A stretch of DNA of 64,000 bases, from positions 62,001 through 126,000 of the forward strand of contig JAJUGR010000002.1 in the NCBI GenBank assembly GCA_029265905.1, read 5' to 3'. The position numbers and the translations under genes are program-made. The notes below the pieces were generated by a model. It was not told the DNA's origin and did not search any database. It saw only the letters and a list, made by a program, of their open reading frames with translations. The number at the start of each line of letters is the position of its first letter. Within the stretch, counting starts at the first letter, position 1. Positions 26,729 through 36,108 of the stretch are shown here, in pieces. This stretch comes from Sporomusaceae bacterium (GTDB lineage: Bacteria; Bacillota; Negativicutes; Acidaminococcales; JAJUGR01).

Positions 26729-28711
26729 ATGGACTTGAACCGGTTGAGCTTGTTGCTGCAGAAAAAAAGTGTTCATCGCGCCCTGCCCTGGCTGCTGTTC
26801 GTTATCGGCCTGGCGTTGACAGGTGTGGAAGTTTCCTTGACGCTGCAGCGCGAAAAGGCAGTAGCGAAAGCAGAGTTTGCAATCAGGGCGAGCGAGCTGT
26901 CCGCCCGCCTGGAGCGCCGGCTGAGCGCTAACGTGCAGATTCTGCGCGGCGTGTCCGGCTTGTTTGCCAGCAGCGAGGGTGTGACGCGGGAGGAGTTCCG
27001 GCGCTATACGGCAGGGCTGCAGCTGCCCGAGTATTATCCCGGCATACAAGCGATCGGCTATGTGGAAATGGTGCCCGGGCGGGAAAAGGACCGCTACATG
27101 GCGGGCATGCGGAGTCAACATGGCCCTGATTACGAGATTTGGCCGGCCGGCGAAAGATCAGCCTATGCGCCGGTGGCCTATGTCTGGCCGGACGACTGGC
27201 GGAACCGCCGCGCCTTGGGGTTTGACATGCTGTGGGAGCCGGTGCGGACGAAGGCGGCGATGCGGGCGCGCGACGAGGGGCGGGCCGCCATATCCGACAA
27301 GATCAAGCTGGTGCAGGAAACGGAGCAGGGGGCGCAAGCCGGCGTGGTGTTCCTGCTGCCGCTTTATCGCCAGGGCGCTGTGGTGGATACGGTCGAGCAG
27401 CGTCGCGCCGCTTTGCAGGGGTGGACGTATTTAGCCTTGCGGGCGGGCGATTTCATGGACAACTATCTGCGGCAGGAGTATGCCGAATTGGCGGGACGCA
27501 TGGCATTGCGCGTTTATGACGGCGACAGAATCGATCCATTAGCGCTCTTGTATGAATCCAATCCTGGGCAGCAAGCCATAGCTGACGATTACGCGCAAGT
27601 ACATAAAATTAGGCTCATGGGGGGCGTCTGGACTGTTGTTATGGCCCCGCTTGAGCCTTCTTTGAGCAGCAGTCTGACAGACAGCAAGGCGGGTCTCGTC
27701 TTGCTGGTCGGCTTTTCGCTCGCTGCGTTGATGGCCCTGGCCGGCAAGCTGTTTCTCGACAGCCACCGGCGCGTGGCAGACGCCTTGGAAAAAACAGAAG
27801 CCGCCAACCGCGTCCTCACGGAGCAGGCAGGAGCCCTGCGCCTGGCCAGCGCGGTGATGGCGGCCAGCCCCGGCGGGATCATCGTTACCGATGCATATCG
27901 CCGGATCATCACCGTCAATCCGGCCTTCACCGCCATGACCGGCTACTCGCTGGAGGATGTGGCGGGGCAGACGCCGCAGGTTCTGGATTCCGGGCGGCAA
28001 AGCGAGCAGTTTTACCGGGAAATGTGGCGGGAAGTGGAAACAAGCGGACAGTGGGAAGGCGAACTGGTCGCGCGCCGCAAGGACGGCGGCTTGTTGCCGG
28101 AGATGGCGTTCATCAGCCGCGTGCTGAACGAAGACGGTGAAACGGTCAATTACGTGGGCATGTTTTTTGACATCACCGAGCGGCGCAAGGCGGAGGAGCG
28201 CATCCACTACCTGGCCCACCATGACTACCTGACCGGCCTGCCAAACCGGATGCTCCTGGTCGAACGCGCCACGCAGGCCCTGGCTTTGGCCCGGCGCTAC
28301 CAGCGCCGCATGGCGATCATCTTTATCGACCTGGACCGCTTCAAGCCGATCAACGATGAGTATGGCCATGATGCGGGCGACGCCGTTTTGCGCGAGGTCG
28401 CCCGGCGCCTGAGCGACTTGGTGCGCCAATCCGACACAGTTTGCCGCCAGGGGGGCGACGAGTTCGTCATATTGCTGCCGGAGTTCAGCGACCTAGAGAG
28501 CCTTGAGCAGCTGGCGCACAAGCTGCGCCAGGCGATTGAAGCCCCGTGCGCGTTTGAGGGCCATCAACTGACCGTATCCGGCAGCGTCGGCATCGCCACC
28601 TTTCCGGAAAACGGCGACACTGTTGATACGATCATCCAGAGCGCGGATTCGGCTATGTACCGCGCCAAAGCGGACGGCAGGCATGTTTGCTTTGCCAGAA
28701 GCAACCGGTGA
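26729..28711 (+). CDS. CHASE-PAS-GGDEF diguanylate cyclase
   Basis: 660 residues. One N-terminal membrane span (about 20-38), an extracellular CHASE domain (about 80-290: YYPGIQAIGYVEMVPG, RRALGFDMLWEPVRTKAM-like segment), a second span near 315-335, a PAS with PAC (ITDAYRRIITVNPAF ... FFDITERRK) and a GGDEF domain. The active site reads RQGGDEFVIL, and RQSD lies five residues before it, the product-inhibition I-site. The enzyme should make cyclic di-GMP when the outer domain senses its ligand. The start at 26729 follows AAGGGGAG. Confidence 0.93.
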   Translation: MDLNRLSLLLQKKSVHRALPWLLFVIGLALTGVEVSLTLQREKAVAKAEFAIRASELSARLERRLSANVQILRGVSGLFASSEGVTREEFRRYTAGLQLPEYYPGIQAIGYVEMVPGREKDRYMAGMRSQHGPDYEIWPAGERSAYAPVAYVWPDDWRNRRALGFDMLWEPVRTKAAMRARDEGRAAISDKIKLVQETEQGAQAGVVFLLPLYRQGAVVDTVEQRRAALQGWTYLALRAGDFMDNYLRQEYAELAGRMALRVYDGDRIDPLALLYESNPGQQAIADDYAQVHKIRLMGGVWTVVMAPLEPSLSSSLTDSKAGLVLLVGFSLAALMALAGKLFLDSHRRVADALEKTEAANRVLTEQAGALRLASAVMAASPGGIIVTDAYRRIITVNPAFTAMTGYSLEDVAGQTPQVLDSGRQSEQFYREMWREVETSGQWEGELVARRKDGGLLPEMAFISRVLNEDGETVNYVGMFFDITERRKAEERIHYLAHHDYLTGLPNRMLLVERATQALALARRYQRRMAIIFIDLDRFKPINDEYGHDAGDAVLREVARRLSDLVRQSDTVCRQGGDEFVILLPEFSDLESLEQLAHKLRQAIEAPCAFEGHQLTVSGSVGIATFPENGDTVDTIIQSADSAMYRAKADGRHVCFARSNR

Positions 28712-28750
28712 AAAAAGCCGCCGCCACGACGGTCAGTCGTGGCGGCTTTT
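28711..28750. terminator. Bidirectional terminator between cyclase and tex
   Basis: A-run, GCCGCC-CCACGAC pairing with GTCGTGGCGGC, then TTTT. The two flanking genes converge on it. Confidence 0.88.
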
Positions 28751-28759
28751 GACTGTTCA

Positions 28760-30940
28760 TCAGGCAGCTGAATCGGGGACTTGCTTGATGCTGAGGGCGA
28801 TGCGGTTGCGGGCCGCGTCGACCGAAAGGACGACGACGGTAACCTGATCGCCCACTGACACGGCGTCCAGGGGGTGGCGGATCGGCTTTTTCGACAGCTC
28901 GGAGCGGTGGACAAGGCCGTTCACCTTCACGCCGATGTCGACAAAGGCGCCGAAATCAGTGACGTTATGCACCGTCCCGGGCAGGACCGTGCCCGGCAGC
29001 AACTCGTCGAGGTGCATGATCTTTTTGCGCGTCATCGGCTGGGGCAGATCCTCGCGCGGATCGCGGCCCGGCTTGGCCAGCGCGTCCAGAATGTCGCGCA
29101 CGGTCGGCTCGCCGGCCTGCAGGCTGGTCGCCAGCGCACGGGCGTCGGTTTTGGCTATGGCCTGCTGCAGCTCGGCCAAACGGGGCTTGTCGCCCAAGTC
29201 GGCCGGGGTGAAGCCGAGGCTGGCCAGAATTTTCTCCGCCAGGGCGTATGATTCGGGATGGACGGGCGTGCGGTCGAGCGGCTGATCGCCGTGCGGCAGC
29301 CGCAAAAAGCCTGCGCATTGCTCAAACGTGGCCGGTCCGAGCCGCGGCACCTTGAGCAACGCTTTGCGCGACGGGAAAGGGCCGTTCTCGTCGCGGGTGG
29401 CGACGATGTTTTTCGCGACGGCGGCGCTGATCCCGGCGACGTGCTTTAACAGCTCGATGGAGGCGGTGTTGAGATCGACGCCGACGTGGTTGACGGACGA
29501 CTCGATGACCGTGTCGAGCGCGCTGGACAGCTCCTTTTGATTGACGTCGTGCTGGTATTGGCCGACGCCGATCGCCTTCGGCTCGATTTTGACCAGTTCG
29601 GCCAGCGGGTCCTGCACGCGCCGGGCGATGGAAACGGCGCCGCGGAGCGTGACGTCCAGGTCAGGCAGTTCGTCCTTGGCCAGCTTGGAGGCGGAGTAGA
29701 CAGAAGCGCCCGCTTCATTTACGATAAGATAATGGAGCGGCAGCTGTTCGTCCTGGATGAGCTGCGATAAAAACGTTTCCGTTTCATACGAGGCGGTGCC
29801 GTTGCCGATGGCGGCGAGGGTAATGTGGTGCTTGCGCACCAGGTGGGCGATTTCCGCCGCCGCCTTCTGCTTTTGGGCGTCGCTGTGCGTGACGTAGATA
29901 ACCGTTGTCGCCAGCACTGTGCCCTGGGGATTGACGACCGCCACTTTGCAGCCGGTGCGGTAGCCGGGATCAAGACCGATCACGGTGTGCCCGGCCAGCG
30001 GCGGGCTCAAGAGCAATTGCTTAAGGTTGCGCCCGAAAATGCTGATGGCGTGCTTTTCGGCCGTTTCGGTCAGCTGATTGCGGATTTCCCGCTCCAAAGA
30101 CGGGAAAAGCAGGCGCTTGGCGCCGTCCGTGACCGCTTCCCTCAAGTCGGCTTCCCACAAGGACGGGCCGATGATGACGGCCTTGAGCAAGGCGTCGATG
30201 ACGCTCTCTTGGGGAAATGCGAATGTCACGGCGAGGGCGCCGCGCTTTTCCCCGCGGTTGATGGCTAAAATGCGGTGCGGCGGCATGCGGCGAACCGGCT
30301 CGCGGTAGTCGCGGTAGGTCAAAAACTCCGGCGCCTCCTGCTCAGATGTGGCGAGGACGGCGGCGATTTCCGCCTGCTGCCAGACCAAGCGCCGCGCTTG
30401 GGCGCGCAAGTCGGCTCGTTCCGTGACCTGCTCGGCGATGATGTCGCGGGCGCCGGCCAAGGCCGCCTCCGCGTCGGGCGCCTTATCTTCGCCGGTGAAC
30501 GGCAACGCGATGGCTTCGCGGTCCGCGCCAGGCGCCTCCTGCTGGCGGAGCAGGCGTTCGGCCAGCGGCTCAAGGCCAAGTTCGCGCGCGGCCTGGGCGC
30601 GGGTCCGTTTTTTGGGGCGGAAGGGGAGATAGAGGTCCTCTAGCTCCTGGAGTTTGGCGGCGCTTTCGATCGCCGTGGCCAGTTCCGGCGTCAGCTTTTC
30701 CTGAGCGGTGATCGCGGCCAGGATTTCTTCCTGGCGTTTCAACAGGTTGCGCAGGTAGGTGAGGCGTTCCTCCACGCTGCGGATTTTTTCTTCATCTAAA
30801 CCGCCGGTCGCTTCCTTGCGGTAGCGGGCGATAAAGGGGACGGTATTGCCGCCGTCGAGCAGATCGCTGACCGATGAAACCTGTTGCGGCGTGCAAGCGA
30901 TTTCGCGGGCGATCAGGTGGGGAATATCGGCTGCCTTCAT
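28760..30940 (-). CDS. tex: Tex family RNA-binding transcription accessory protein
   Basis: 726 residues, standard for Tex. In order: N-terminal helical region (IARYRKEATGGLDEEKIR), YqgF-like RNase H fold (HTVIGLDPGYRTGCKVAV), helix-hairpin-helix modules (LNTASIELLKHVAGIS) and a C-terminal S1 domain (GTVHNVTDFGAFVDIGVKV). It binds RNA and acts in transcription. Single gene between a bidirectional terminator and a divergently read MFS remnant. Confidence 0.96.
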   Translation of the reverse strand: MKAADIPHLIAREIACTPQQVSSVSDLLDGGNTVPFIARYRKEATGGLDEEKIRSVEERLTYLRNLLKRQEEILAAITAQEKLTPELATAIESAAKLQELEDLYLPFRPKKRTRAQAARELGLEPLAERLLRQQEAPGADREAIALPFTGEDKAPDAEAALAGARDIIAEQVTERADLRAQARRLVWQQAEIAAVLATSEQEAPEFLTYRDYREPVRRMPPHRILAINRGEKRGALAVTFAFPQESVIDALLKAVIIGPSLWEADLREAVTDGAKRLLFPSLEREIRNQLTETAEKHAISIFGRNLKQLLLSPPLAGHTVIGLDPGYRTGCKVAVVNPQGTVLATTVIYVTHSDAQKQKAAAEIAHLVRKHHITLAAIGNGTASYETETFLSQLIQDEQLPLHYLIVNEAGASVYSASKLAKDELPDLDVTLRGAVSIARRVQDPLAELVKIEPKAIGVGQYQHDVNQKELSSALDTVIESSVNHVGVDLNTASIELLKHVAGISAAVAKNIVATRDENGPFPSRKALLKVPRLGPATFEQCAGFLRLPHGDQPLDRTPVHPESYALAEKILASLGFTPADLGDKPRLAELQQAIAKTDARALATSLQAGEPTVRDILDALAKPGRDPREDLPQPMTRKKIMHLDELLPGTVLPGTVHNVTDFGAFVDIGVKVNGLVHRSELSKKPIRHPLDAVSVGDQVTVVVLSVDAARNRIALSIKQVPDSAA

Positions 30941-31026
30941 ATTGGCTCACTCCATTCTTGTGTGGTTCTATGCTGTATTATAACAGATGGCGGCGGTCGC
31001 GCCAGCAGTAGAGAAGGGGGATTTTT

Positions 31027-31581
31027 GTGAAACTTGATCTTGGTCCGGCTGGGTCGGCGACGCTCATCGTCATGTCGGCCACGTCGTTTATTGCGCCGTT
31101 TATTGCCTCGGCGATGAATGTGGCCGTGCCGGCGATTGGCCGGCAGCTCGGCGGCTCGGCGGCCGAGGTCAGCTGGGTGGTGACAGGCTACCTGCTGACA
31201 ACGGCGTGTGCCCTTTTGCCCGTGGGGCGGCTGGCGGATATGCTGGGGCGTGGCAATGTGTTTATCGCCGGGCTGTGGGGGTTTGTCGCACTGTCGTTTG
31301 CTTGCGCCCAGGCCGGCACGCTGGCCTGGCTCATCTTGTTCCGCTCGCTGCAGGGGGTGGCGGCGGCGATGATTTTCGCCACCAGCATGGCGATTTTGAC
31401 GGCCACCTACCCGGTGCAAAAGCGTGGCCTGGTGCTGGGGATCAATGTTACGTGCGTTTACCTGGGCGGCTCGCTTCCTGGAGCCGGGACGGACAAGGCC
31501 GGCCTCGCTAGCCGTATCCAGCGGAATTCTTTTGACAGCCTGGCGGCCGGTAGGCTAAAATGGAAAAAGGTTTGGCAATGA
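31027..31581 (+). pseudogene. Truncated MFS transporter (EmrB/QacA type)
   Basis: 184 codons. The first about 150 residues are a good MFS N-terminus: ASAMNVAVPAIGRQLG, SWVVTGYLLTTACALLPVGRLAD with motif A, then RSLQGVAAAMIFATSMAIL and VQKRGLVLGINVTCVYLGGSL. There the match ends abruptly, just where GPVLGG would be expected, and the last 30 residues are polar and unrelated. Nine or more membrane spans are missing. The tail overlaps the promoter of the next gene, so a deletion has probably fused the 5' third of the transporter gene to the upstream region of the ABC-F gene. Confidence 0.8.
31532..31561 (+). promoter_or_regulatory. Promoter of the ABC-F gene
   Basis: TTGACA, 18 bp, TAAAAT; it lies inside the 3' end of the truncated MFS frame. 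Confidence 0.65.
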
Positions 31582-31608
31582 CGAGAATGCGGGGTAAGAG
31601 GAAAACAG

Positions 31609-33165
31609 ATGAGTGTATTGACAGTTGAGCATGTAACGCACGGCTTTGGCGGCCGGCAGATTTTGGAGGACGCTTCGTTCCGCCTGATGAAAGGCGAGCA
31701 TATCGGCCTGATTGGCGCCAACGGCGAAGGAAAAACCACCTTTTTGAACATTATCACGGGCCAGCTGACGCCTGACTCCGGCAAGGTGGAGTGGGCGCGG
31801 CGCGTGAAGGTCGGCTACCTTGACCAGCACGCCAGCCTGACGCGGGGCAAGACGATCCGCGACGTGCTGCGCGAGGCGTTCCAGGGGATGTTCGACCTGG
31901 AGGCGGAGATGCTGGCGATGTACGACCGCATGGGCGATACGCCGGAAGATGAAATGGACGCCCTGTTGGCTGACGTGGGCGAGATCCAGGAGACGCTTGA
32001 GCATGGCGGCTTTTACACCCTCGACGCCAAGATCGAGGAAGTGGCCAACGGTCTGGGGCTCGGCGACATCGGACTGGAAAAGGACGTGGCCGATTTGTCG
32101 GGCGGACAGCGGACGAAGGTGCTCTTGACCAAGCTGCTCTTAGAAAATCCGACGATTTTGATTTTGGACGAGCCGACGAACTTTTTGGACGTGGGGCATA
32201 TCGAGTGGCTCACGCGCTACCTGCAAAACTATGAAAACAGCTTCATCCTGGTTTCTCACGACCTGCCCTTTTTAAATGCTGTTATCAATGTGATCTACCA
32301 TGTGGAGAATGCCGTCTTGACCCGCTACACGGGCGACTACGAGCAGTTCCAGGCGATGCATGCAGTGAAGAAAGCCCAGGAAGCGCGGGCCTATGAGCGG
32401 CAGCAGCAGGAAATCGAAAAGATGGAGGATTTCATCGCCCGCAACAAGGCGCGGGTGGCGACGCGCGGCATGGCCAACAGCCGCCAAAAACGCCTGGACA
32501 AGATGGAAGTGCTGGAAAAGCCGCGCGAAAAGCCGAAACCGACCTTCAGCTTCCGCGAAGCCAGAACGCCGAGCCGCTTTGTCGTGACGGCGAAGGACTT
32601 GGTGCTGGGCTATGACGAACCGCTGACGCGGCCGGTCAACCTGGCGCTCGAGCGCAACCAAAAGATCGCCATTTGCGGCGTCAACGGCCTGGGCAAATCG
32701 ACGCTGTTGAAAACCCTGCTGGGCGTCATCCCGCCGTATTCCGGCAAGGTGGAGCGGGGCGATTACCTCGAGCCGGGCTATTTCGAGCAGGAGTCCAGCC
32801 GCGACAACCGCAACACGGCCTTGGAAGAGGTGTGGCAGGAATACCCGGGCATGTCGAATTACGAGGTGCGCGCGGCGCTGGCCCGCTCCGGCCTGACGAC
32901 CGAGCATATCACGAGCCAGATGATGGTGTTGAGCGGCGGCGAGAGCGCCAAGGTGCGGCTCACGAAGGTGATGCTCAAGGAAGTAAACTGGCTGGTGCTC
33001 GACGAGCCGACCAACCACCTCGACCAGGAAGCGAAGGACGAATTGAAGCGCGCCTTGAAGGAGTACAAGGGCACGATTCTCCTGGTTTCCCACGAACCCG
33101 ACTTTTACGAGGATTGGGTGACGGGCGTGTGGAACGTGGAGGACTGGACGACGAAAATCGTTTGA
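31609..33165 (+). CDS. ABC-F family ATPase
   Basis: 518 residues with two ABC domains and no membrane span. Walker A motifs are GANGEGKTTF and GVNGLGKSTL; signatures are LSGGQRTKV and LSGGESAKV; each has its DEPTN Walker B. The linker between domains (about 240-300, charged helices with RQKRLDKMEVLEKP) is the P-site tRNA interaction region of the EttA/YbiT/YkpA kind. ABC-F proteins act on the ribosome as translation factors or in antibiotic protection. Nothing here argues specifically for resistance. Confidence 0.93.
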   Translation: MSVLTVEHVTHGFGGRQILEDASFRLMKGEHIGLIGANGEGKTTFLNIITGQLTPDSGKVEWARRVKVGYLDQHASLTRGKTIRDVLREAFQGMFDLEAEMLAMYDRMGDTPEDEMDALLADVGEIQETLEHGGFYTLDAKIEEVANGLGLGDIGLEKDVADLSGGQRTKVLLTKLLLENPTILILDEPTNFLDVGHIEWLTRYLQNYENSFILVSHDLPFLNAVINVIYHVENAVLTRYTGDYEQFQAMHAVKKAQEARAYERQQQEIEKMEDFIARNKARVATRGMANSRQKRLDKMEVLEKPREKPKPTFSFREARTPSRFVVTAKDLVLGYDEPLTRPVNLALERNQKIAICGVNGLGKSTLLKTLLGVIPPYSGKVERGDYLEPGYFEQESSRDNRNTALEEVWQEYPGMSNYEVRAALARSGLTTEHITSQMMVLSGGESAKVRLTKVMLKEVNWLVLDEPTNHLDQEAKDELKRALKEYKGTILLVSHEPDFYEDWVTGVWNVEDWTTKIV

Positions 33166-33172
33166 TGGCAAT

Positions 33173-33206
33173 AAAAAAACCGCTTGTCGTAAGACAAGCG
33201 GTTTTT
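33173..33206. terminator. Bidirectional terminator between ABC-F and zinc-ribbon copy 1
   Basis: A-run, CCGCTTGTC-GTAA-GACAAGCGG, T-run. A near-identical hairpin ends zinc-ribbon copy 2. Confidence 0.88.
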
Positions 33207-33224
33207 GTTCGCTTACAGTGCCGA

Positions 33225-33530
33225 TTAGTAGCGGCGGTTTTGTTGGCTGAAGCAGTCGCGGCAGTAAACCGGACGGTCGCCGGACGGACGGAAAGGAACC
33301 ATGGTCTCTACGCCGCAAGCAGCGCAGGTAGCCGGGAACATTTCGCGTTGTTGCTGGAAGCCGCCGGAACGACGCGGAGCGCCGCCTTGAGCTTGTTTGC
33401 GAGCTGCACGGCAGGACGGGCAACGGCCCGGCTCGTTGGTGAAGCCTTTCTCAGCGAAGAACTCTTGCTCCGCTGCGGAAAATACGAATTCTGCGCCGCA
33501 ATCGCGGCAAACTAAGGTTTTGTCTTGCAT
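33225..33530 (-). CDS. Small double zinc-ribbon protein, copy 1 (zf-trcl type)
   Basis: 101 residues with four CxxC pairs: CRDCGAEF, CPSCRAAR, CAACGVET and CRDCF, enough for two zinc ribbons, joined by an Arg/Gly/Gln-rich linker. The N-terminal half (KGFTNEPGRCPSCR) matches the probable zinc-ribbon family often annotated zf-trcl. Its function is unknown; nucleic acid binding is plausible from the charge. The start is the ATG after GAGGAGG; an upstream ATG overlaps that site itself. It is 80-90% identical by eye to copy 2, 525 bp away, and shares its leader and terminator. Confidence 0.85.
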   Translation of the reverse strand: MQDKTLVCRDCGAEFVFSAAEQEFFAEKGFTNEPGRCPSCRAARKQAQGGAPRRSGGFQQQREMFPATCAACGVETMVPFRPSGDRPVYCRDCFSQQNRRY

Positions 33531-33703
33531 ATCAATATGCCTCCTCAAATCTATTACCCACTTGAATTGTTGGCCAGCTGCTCTGGACTTCCCTTACCAT
33601 TGAATAGTTTGAGAAGGACGGAAAAACATTCGCTTACCGAATTTGTGGGTCTTTAATTACTATAGCGCGCTTTGCGTCAAAAGTAAAGCCCTTTCTTGGC
33701 AAT

Positions 33704-33732
33704 AAAAAACCGCTTGCCCGAAGGCAAGCGGC
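33704..33732 (-). terminator. Terminator of zinc-ribbon copy 2
   Basis: On the minus strand CCGCTTGCC-TTCG-GGCAAGCGG is followed by TTTTTTATT. It is homologous to the hairpin after copy 1. Confidence 0.85.
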
Positions 33733-33752
33733 TCGTCCACTGCTAATGCTGA

Positions 33753-34055
33753 TTAGTAACGGCTGTTGTTTTGGCTGAAGCAGTCGCGGCAGTAAACCGG
33801 ACGGTCGCCGGACGGACGGAAAGGAACCTGGGTTTCTACGCCGCAAGCAGCGCAGGTAGCCGGGAACATTTCGCGTTGTTGGAAGCCGCCGGAGCGACGG
33901 TTGTTGCCACCGTTGGATTGTTTGCGAGCTGCACGGCAGGACGGGCAACGGCCCGGCTCGTTGGTGAAGCCTTTCTCAGCGAAGAACTCTTGTTCCGAAG
34001 CGGAGAATACGAAGTCTGCGCCGCAATCGCGGCAATTCAAAGTTTTGTCTTGCAT
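33753..34055 (-). CDS. Small double zinc-ribbon protein, copy 2 (zf-trcl type)
   Basis: 100 residues, same four CxxC pairs and order as copy 1. The differences cluster in the linker (KQSNGGNNRRSGG against KQAQGGAPRRSGG) and at the extreme C-terminus (QNNSRY against QQNRRY). The cysteines are all kept, so both copies look functional. Start chosen after GAGGAGG as in copy 1. Confidence 0.85.
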   Translation of the reverse strand: MQDKTLNCRDCGADFVFSASEQEFFAEKGFTNEPGRCPSCRAARKQSNGGNNRRSGGFQQREMFPATCAACGVETQVPFRPSGDRPVYCRDCFSQNNSRY

Positions 34056-34335
34056 ATTAATATGCCTCCTCAAATCTATTGCCCACTTGAATTTTGGCCA
34101 GCTGCTCTGGACTTCCCTTACCATTGGAATAGTTTGAGAAGGACGGAAAAACATTCGCTTACCGAATTTGTGGGTCTTTAGATACTATAGCGTGCTTTTG
34201 GCCAAAAGTAAAGGAATTTCTTTTATATTTTGTGGTATTCTTAATATATAGGCTTAAATAAGTAAATATGCGGGTAAATGCGCTTTTTTTCGCTAGCGAA
34301 TGTATAGTTTTCTCAAAGGAAAGGGTTGGCGTGAT

Positions 34336-35280
34336 ATGACGAATTTGTACCGGGGGCGGTATGCACCGAGCCCGACGGGGGAAATGCATTTGGGCAATGC
34401 CTGGACGGCGCTCTTGGCTTGGCTTCACGCCCGGTCGCACGGCGGACGGTTTGTCTTGCGGATGGAGGATTTGGACCCGGACCGGTCGAGGCCGGTTTAT
34501 GAAGCGCAATTAATCCATGATTTGCGTTGGCTGGGCCTGGATTGGGATGAAGGACCGGACGTGGGCGGCGGCTATGGGCCGTACCGGCAAAGCGAGCGGT
34601 TTTCTTTGTACCGCCAGGCGCTGGACATGCTGCGCCAAGACGGCCGCCTGTATGCCTGCCGGTGTACGCGGGCGCAATTGAGCGCCGGGGCGCCGCATCC
34701 CGGCGAGCAGGGCCGTCCGTATTCAGGCGCCTGCCGCACGTTGGGCCTGCCGCTTGACGGCCGGCAGGCCCTGCGGGTCGTGGTCCGGCCCGGCGTATAC
34801 GGGTTTGAAGACGAGGCGCGCGGCTGGTTCGAACAGGATGTGGCGGCGGTTGTGGGTGACTTTGCGGTCCAGCGGGCGGACGGCGTGCCGGCCTATCAGC
34901 TGGCCGTTGTCGTTGATGACGCCGCCATGGCGGTTACGCACGTCGTGCGGGGCGACGACCTGCTTGACTCCACGCCCCGGCAGCTGTTCTTGTATGAGGC
35001 GCTGCGGCTGCGGGCGCCGCGCTTTTTGCATTTGCCGCTGCTCGTCGATCCGGAGGGGCGGCGCTTGTCGAAGCGGCAGCGGGACTTGTCGATTGCCGCC
35101 CTGCGCAGCGCCGGCGTGCCGGCCGAGCGGATTATCGGTTACTTGGCCTGGAAGGCGCGTCTCTTGGAGGCGTGGCGTCCGGTGGCGCCGCAGGCGCTGG
35201 TGGCCGCCTTTTCCGTTGCGCGCCTGCCGCTTGCGCCTGTCGTCGTGCGGGAAACGGCGGCGGAATTCGGCGCTGTTTAG
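34336..35280 (+). CDS. gluQ: Glutamyl-Q tRNA(Asp) synthetase
   Basis: 314 residues, too short for GltX and lacking the anticodon-binding domain. RGRYAPSPTGEMHLGNAWTA has the HIGH-type motif, RLSKRQRD replaces KMSKS, and the zinc site is YACRCTRAQL ... YSGACR, as in GluQ/YadB. The enzyme attaches glutamate to the queuosine of tRNA(Asp) independently of a tRNA acceptor end. The start was set at 34336 after GGAAAGGG; the open frame begins 12 codons earlier. Confidence 0.92.
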   Translation: MTNLYRGRYAPSPTGEMHLGNAWTALLAWLHARSHGGRFVLRMEDLDPDRSRPVYEAQLIHDLRWLGLDWDEGPDVGGGYGPYRQSERFSLYRQALDMLRQDGRLYACRCTRAQLSAGAPHPGEQGRPYSGACRTLGLPLDGRQALRVVVRPGVYGFEDEARGWFEQDVAAVVGDFAVQRADGVPAYQLAVVVDDAAMAVTHVVRGDDLLDSTPRQLFLYEALRLRAPRFLHLPLLVDPEGRRLSKRQRDLSIAALRSAGVPAERIIGYLAWKARLLEAWRPVAPQALVAAFSVARLPLAPVVVRETAAEFGAV

Positions 35281-35442
35281 CCGGCTGCCCTCGGCTCGAA
35301 GCAATCGCTGAAGGGTCAAAAACCAACCAGAAAACCGCGTCCTTTTTCTGCTGTTTGGCTTGACGTGTTGCCTGGATAAGGACATAATAATAAGCGGTAG
35401 CTTTATTGTGATAAAGCGATGAATATATGTAGGAGGCTTTTC

Positions 35443-36096
35443 ATGGAGTACGTGCTGAGCATACTCGGACCGATGCTGGAGGGCACGGTTTTGACGCTGC
35501 AAATGTTTTTTATTACGATTGCGTTGTCGCTGCCGCTGGGTCTGGTGCTGGCGCTGGCGCGCATTTCGCACTTTTCCTTCCTTAGTAAGCCGGTTGGCGT
35601 GTATATCTGGCTGTTCCGGGGAACGCCGCTGATGCTGCAGCTGCTGTTCATTTATTTCGGTTTGCCGTTTGTGCCGGTCATCGGCGTGCGGCTGGAGGAT
35701 TTTCCGGCGGCCGTGGTGGCGTTCGCGCTGAACTATGCAGCGTATTTTGCGGAAATTTTCCGGGCCGGCATCCAGTCGGTGGACCGGGGCCAGTATGAAG
35801 GGGCCAAGGTGCTGGGCTTGTCCTACCTGCAAACCATGCGGCGCATCATTTTGCCGCAGGTTATCTACCGCGTTCTGCCGCCGGTCAGCAATGAAACCAT
35901 CACCCTGGTCAAGGACACGTCCCTGATCTACGCGCTGGCGATGAACGACCTGCTGCGCACGACGCGCGGCATTGTGCAGCGGGACTTCAATACGACGCCG
36001 TTTATTGTCGCGGCGGTGTTCTATTTGGCGATGACGCTCGTTTTGACGTGGGGCTTTCAGAAGCTGGAGAAAAAATACTCCGCTTATGAAGCGTAA
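35443..36096 (+). CDS. Amino acid ABC transporter permease (second system)
   Basis: 217 residues of the HisMQ permease family: LEGTVLTLQMFFITIALSL, WLFRGTPLMLQLLFIYFG, and the EAA loop AAYFAEIFRAGIQSVDRGQ with EGAKVLGLSYLQTMRR. It starts at the ATG after AGGAGG. Next gene is its ATPase. No substrate-binding protein is encoded beside the pair. Confidence 0.93.
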   Translation: MEYVLSILGPMLEGTVLTLQMFFITIALSLPLGLVLALARISHFSFLSKPVGVYIWLFRGTPLMLQLLFIYFGLPFVPVIGVRLEDFPAAVVAFALNYAAYFAEIFRAGIQSVDRGQYEGAKVLGLSYLQTMRRIILPQVIYRVLPPVSNETITLVKDTSLIYALAMNDLLRTTRGIVQRDFNTTPFIVAAVFYLAMTLVLTWGFQKLEKKYSAYEA

Positions 36097-36108
36097 GAGG
36101 TGCTTATT

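Larger units (their letters stand above)
33225..34210. repeat. Tandem duplication of zinc-ribbon gene with promoter, leader and terminator
   Basis: Two direct units about 525 bp apart. Homology runs from the terminator through the coding region, the approximately 115-nt leader (shared GGACTTCCCTTACCATTG and ACATTCGCTTACCGAATT) to the promoter. In each unit, on the minus strand, TTTACT and TATAGT are 17 bp apart (copy 1 near 33659-33687, copy 2 near 34185-34213). Both leaders have CCCAC near the 5' end and GTGGG just before the gene, able to close a long stem. Confidence 0.85.
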
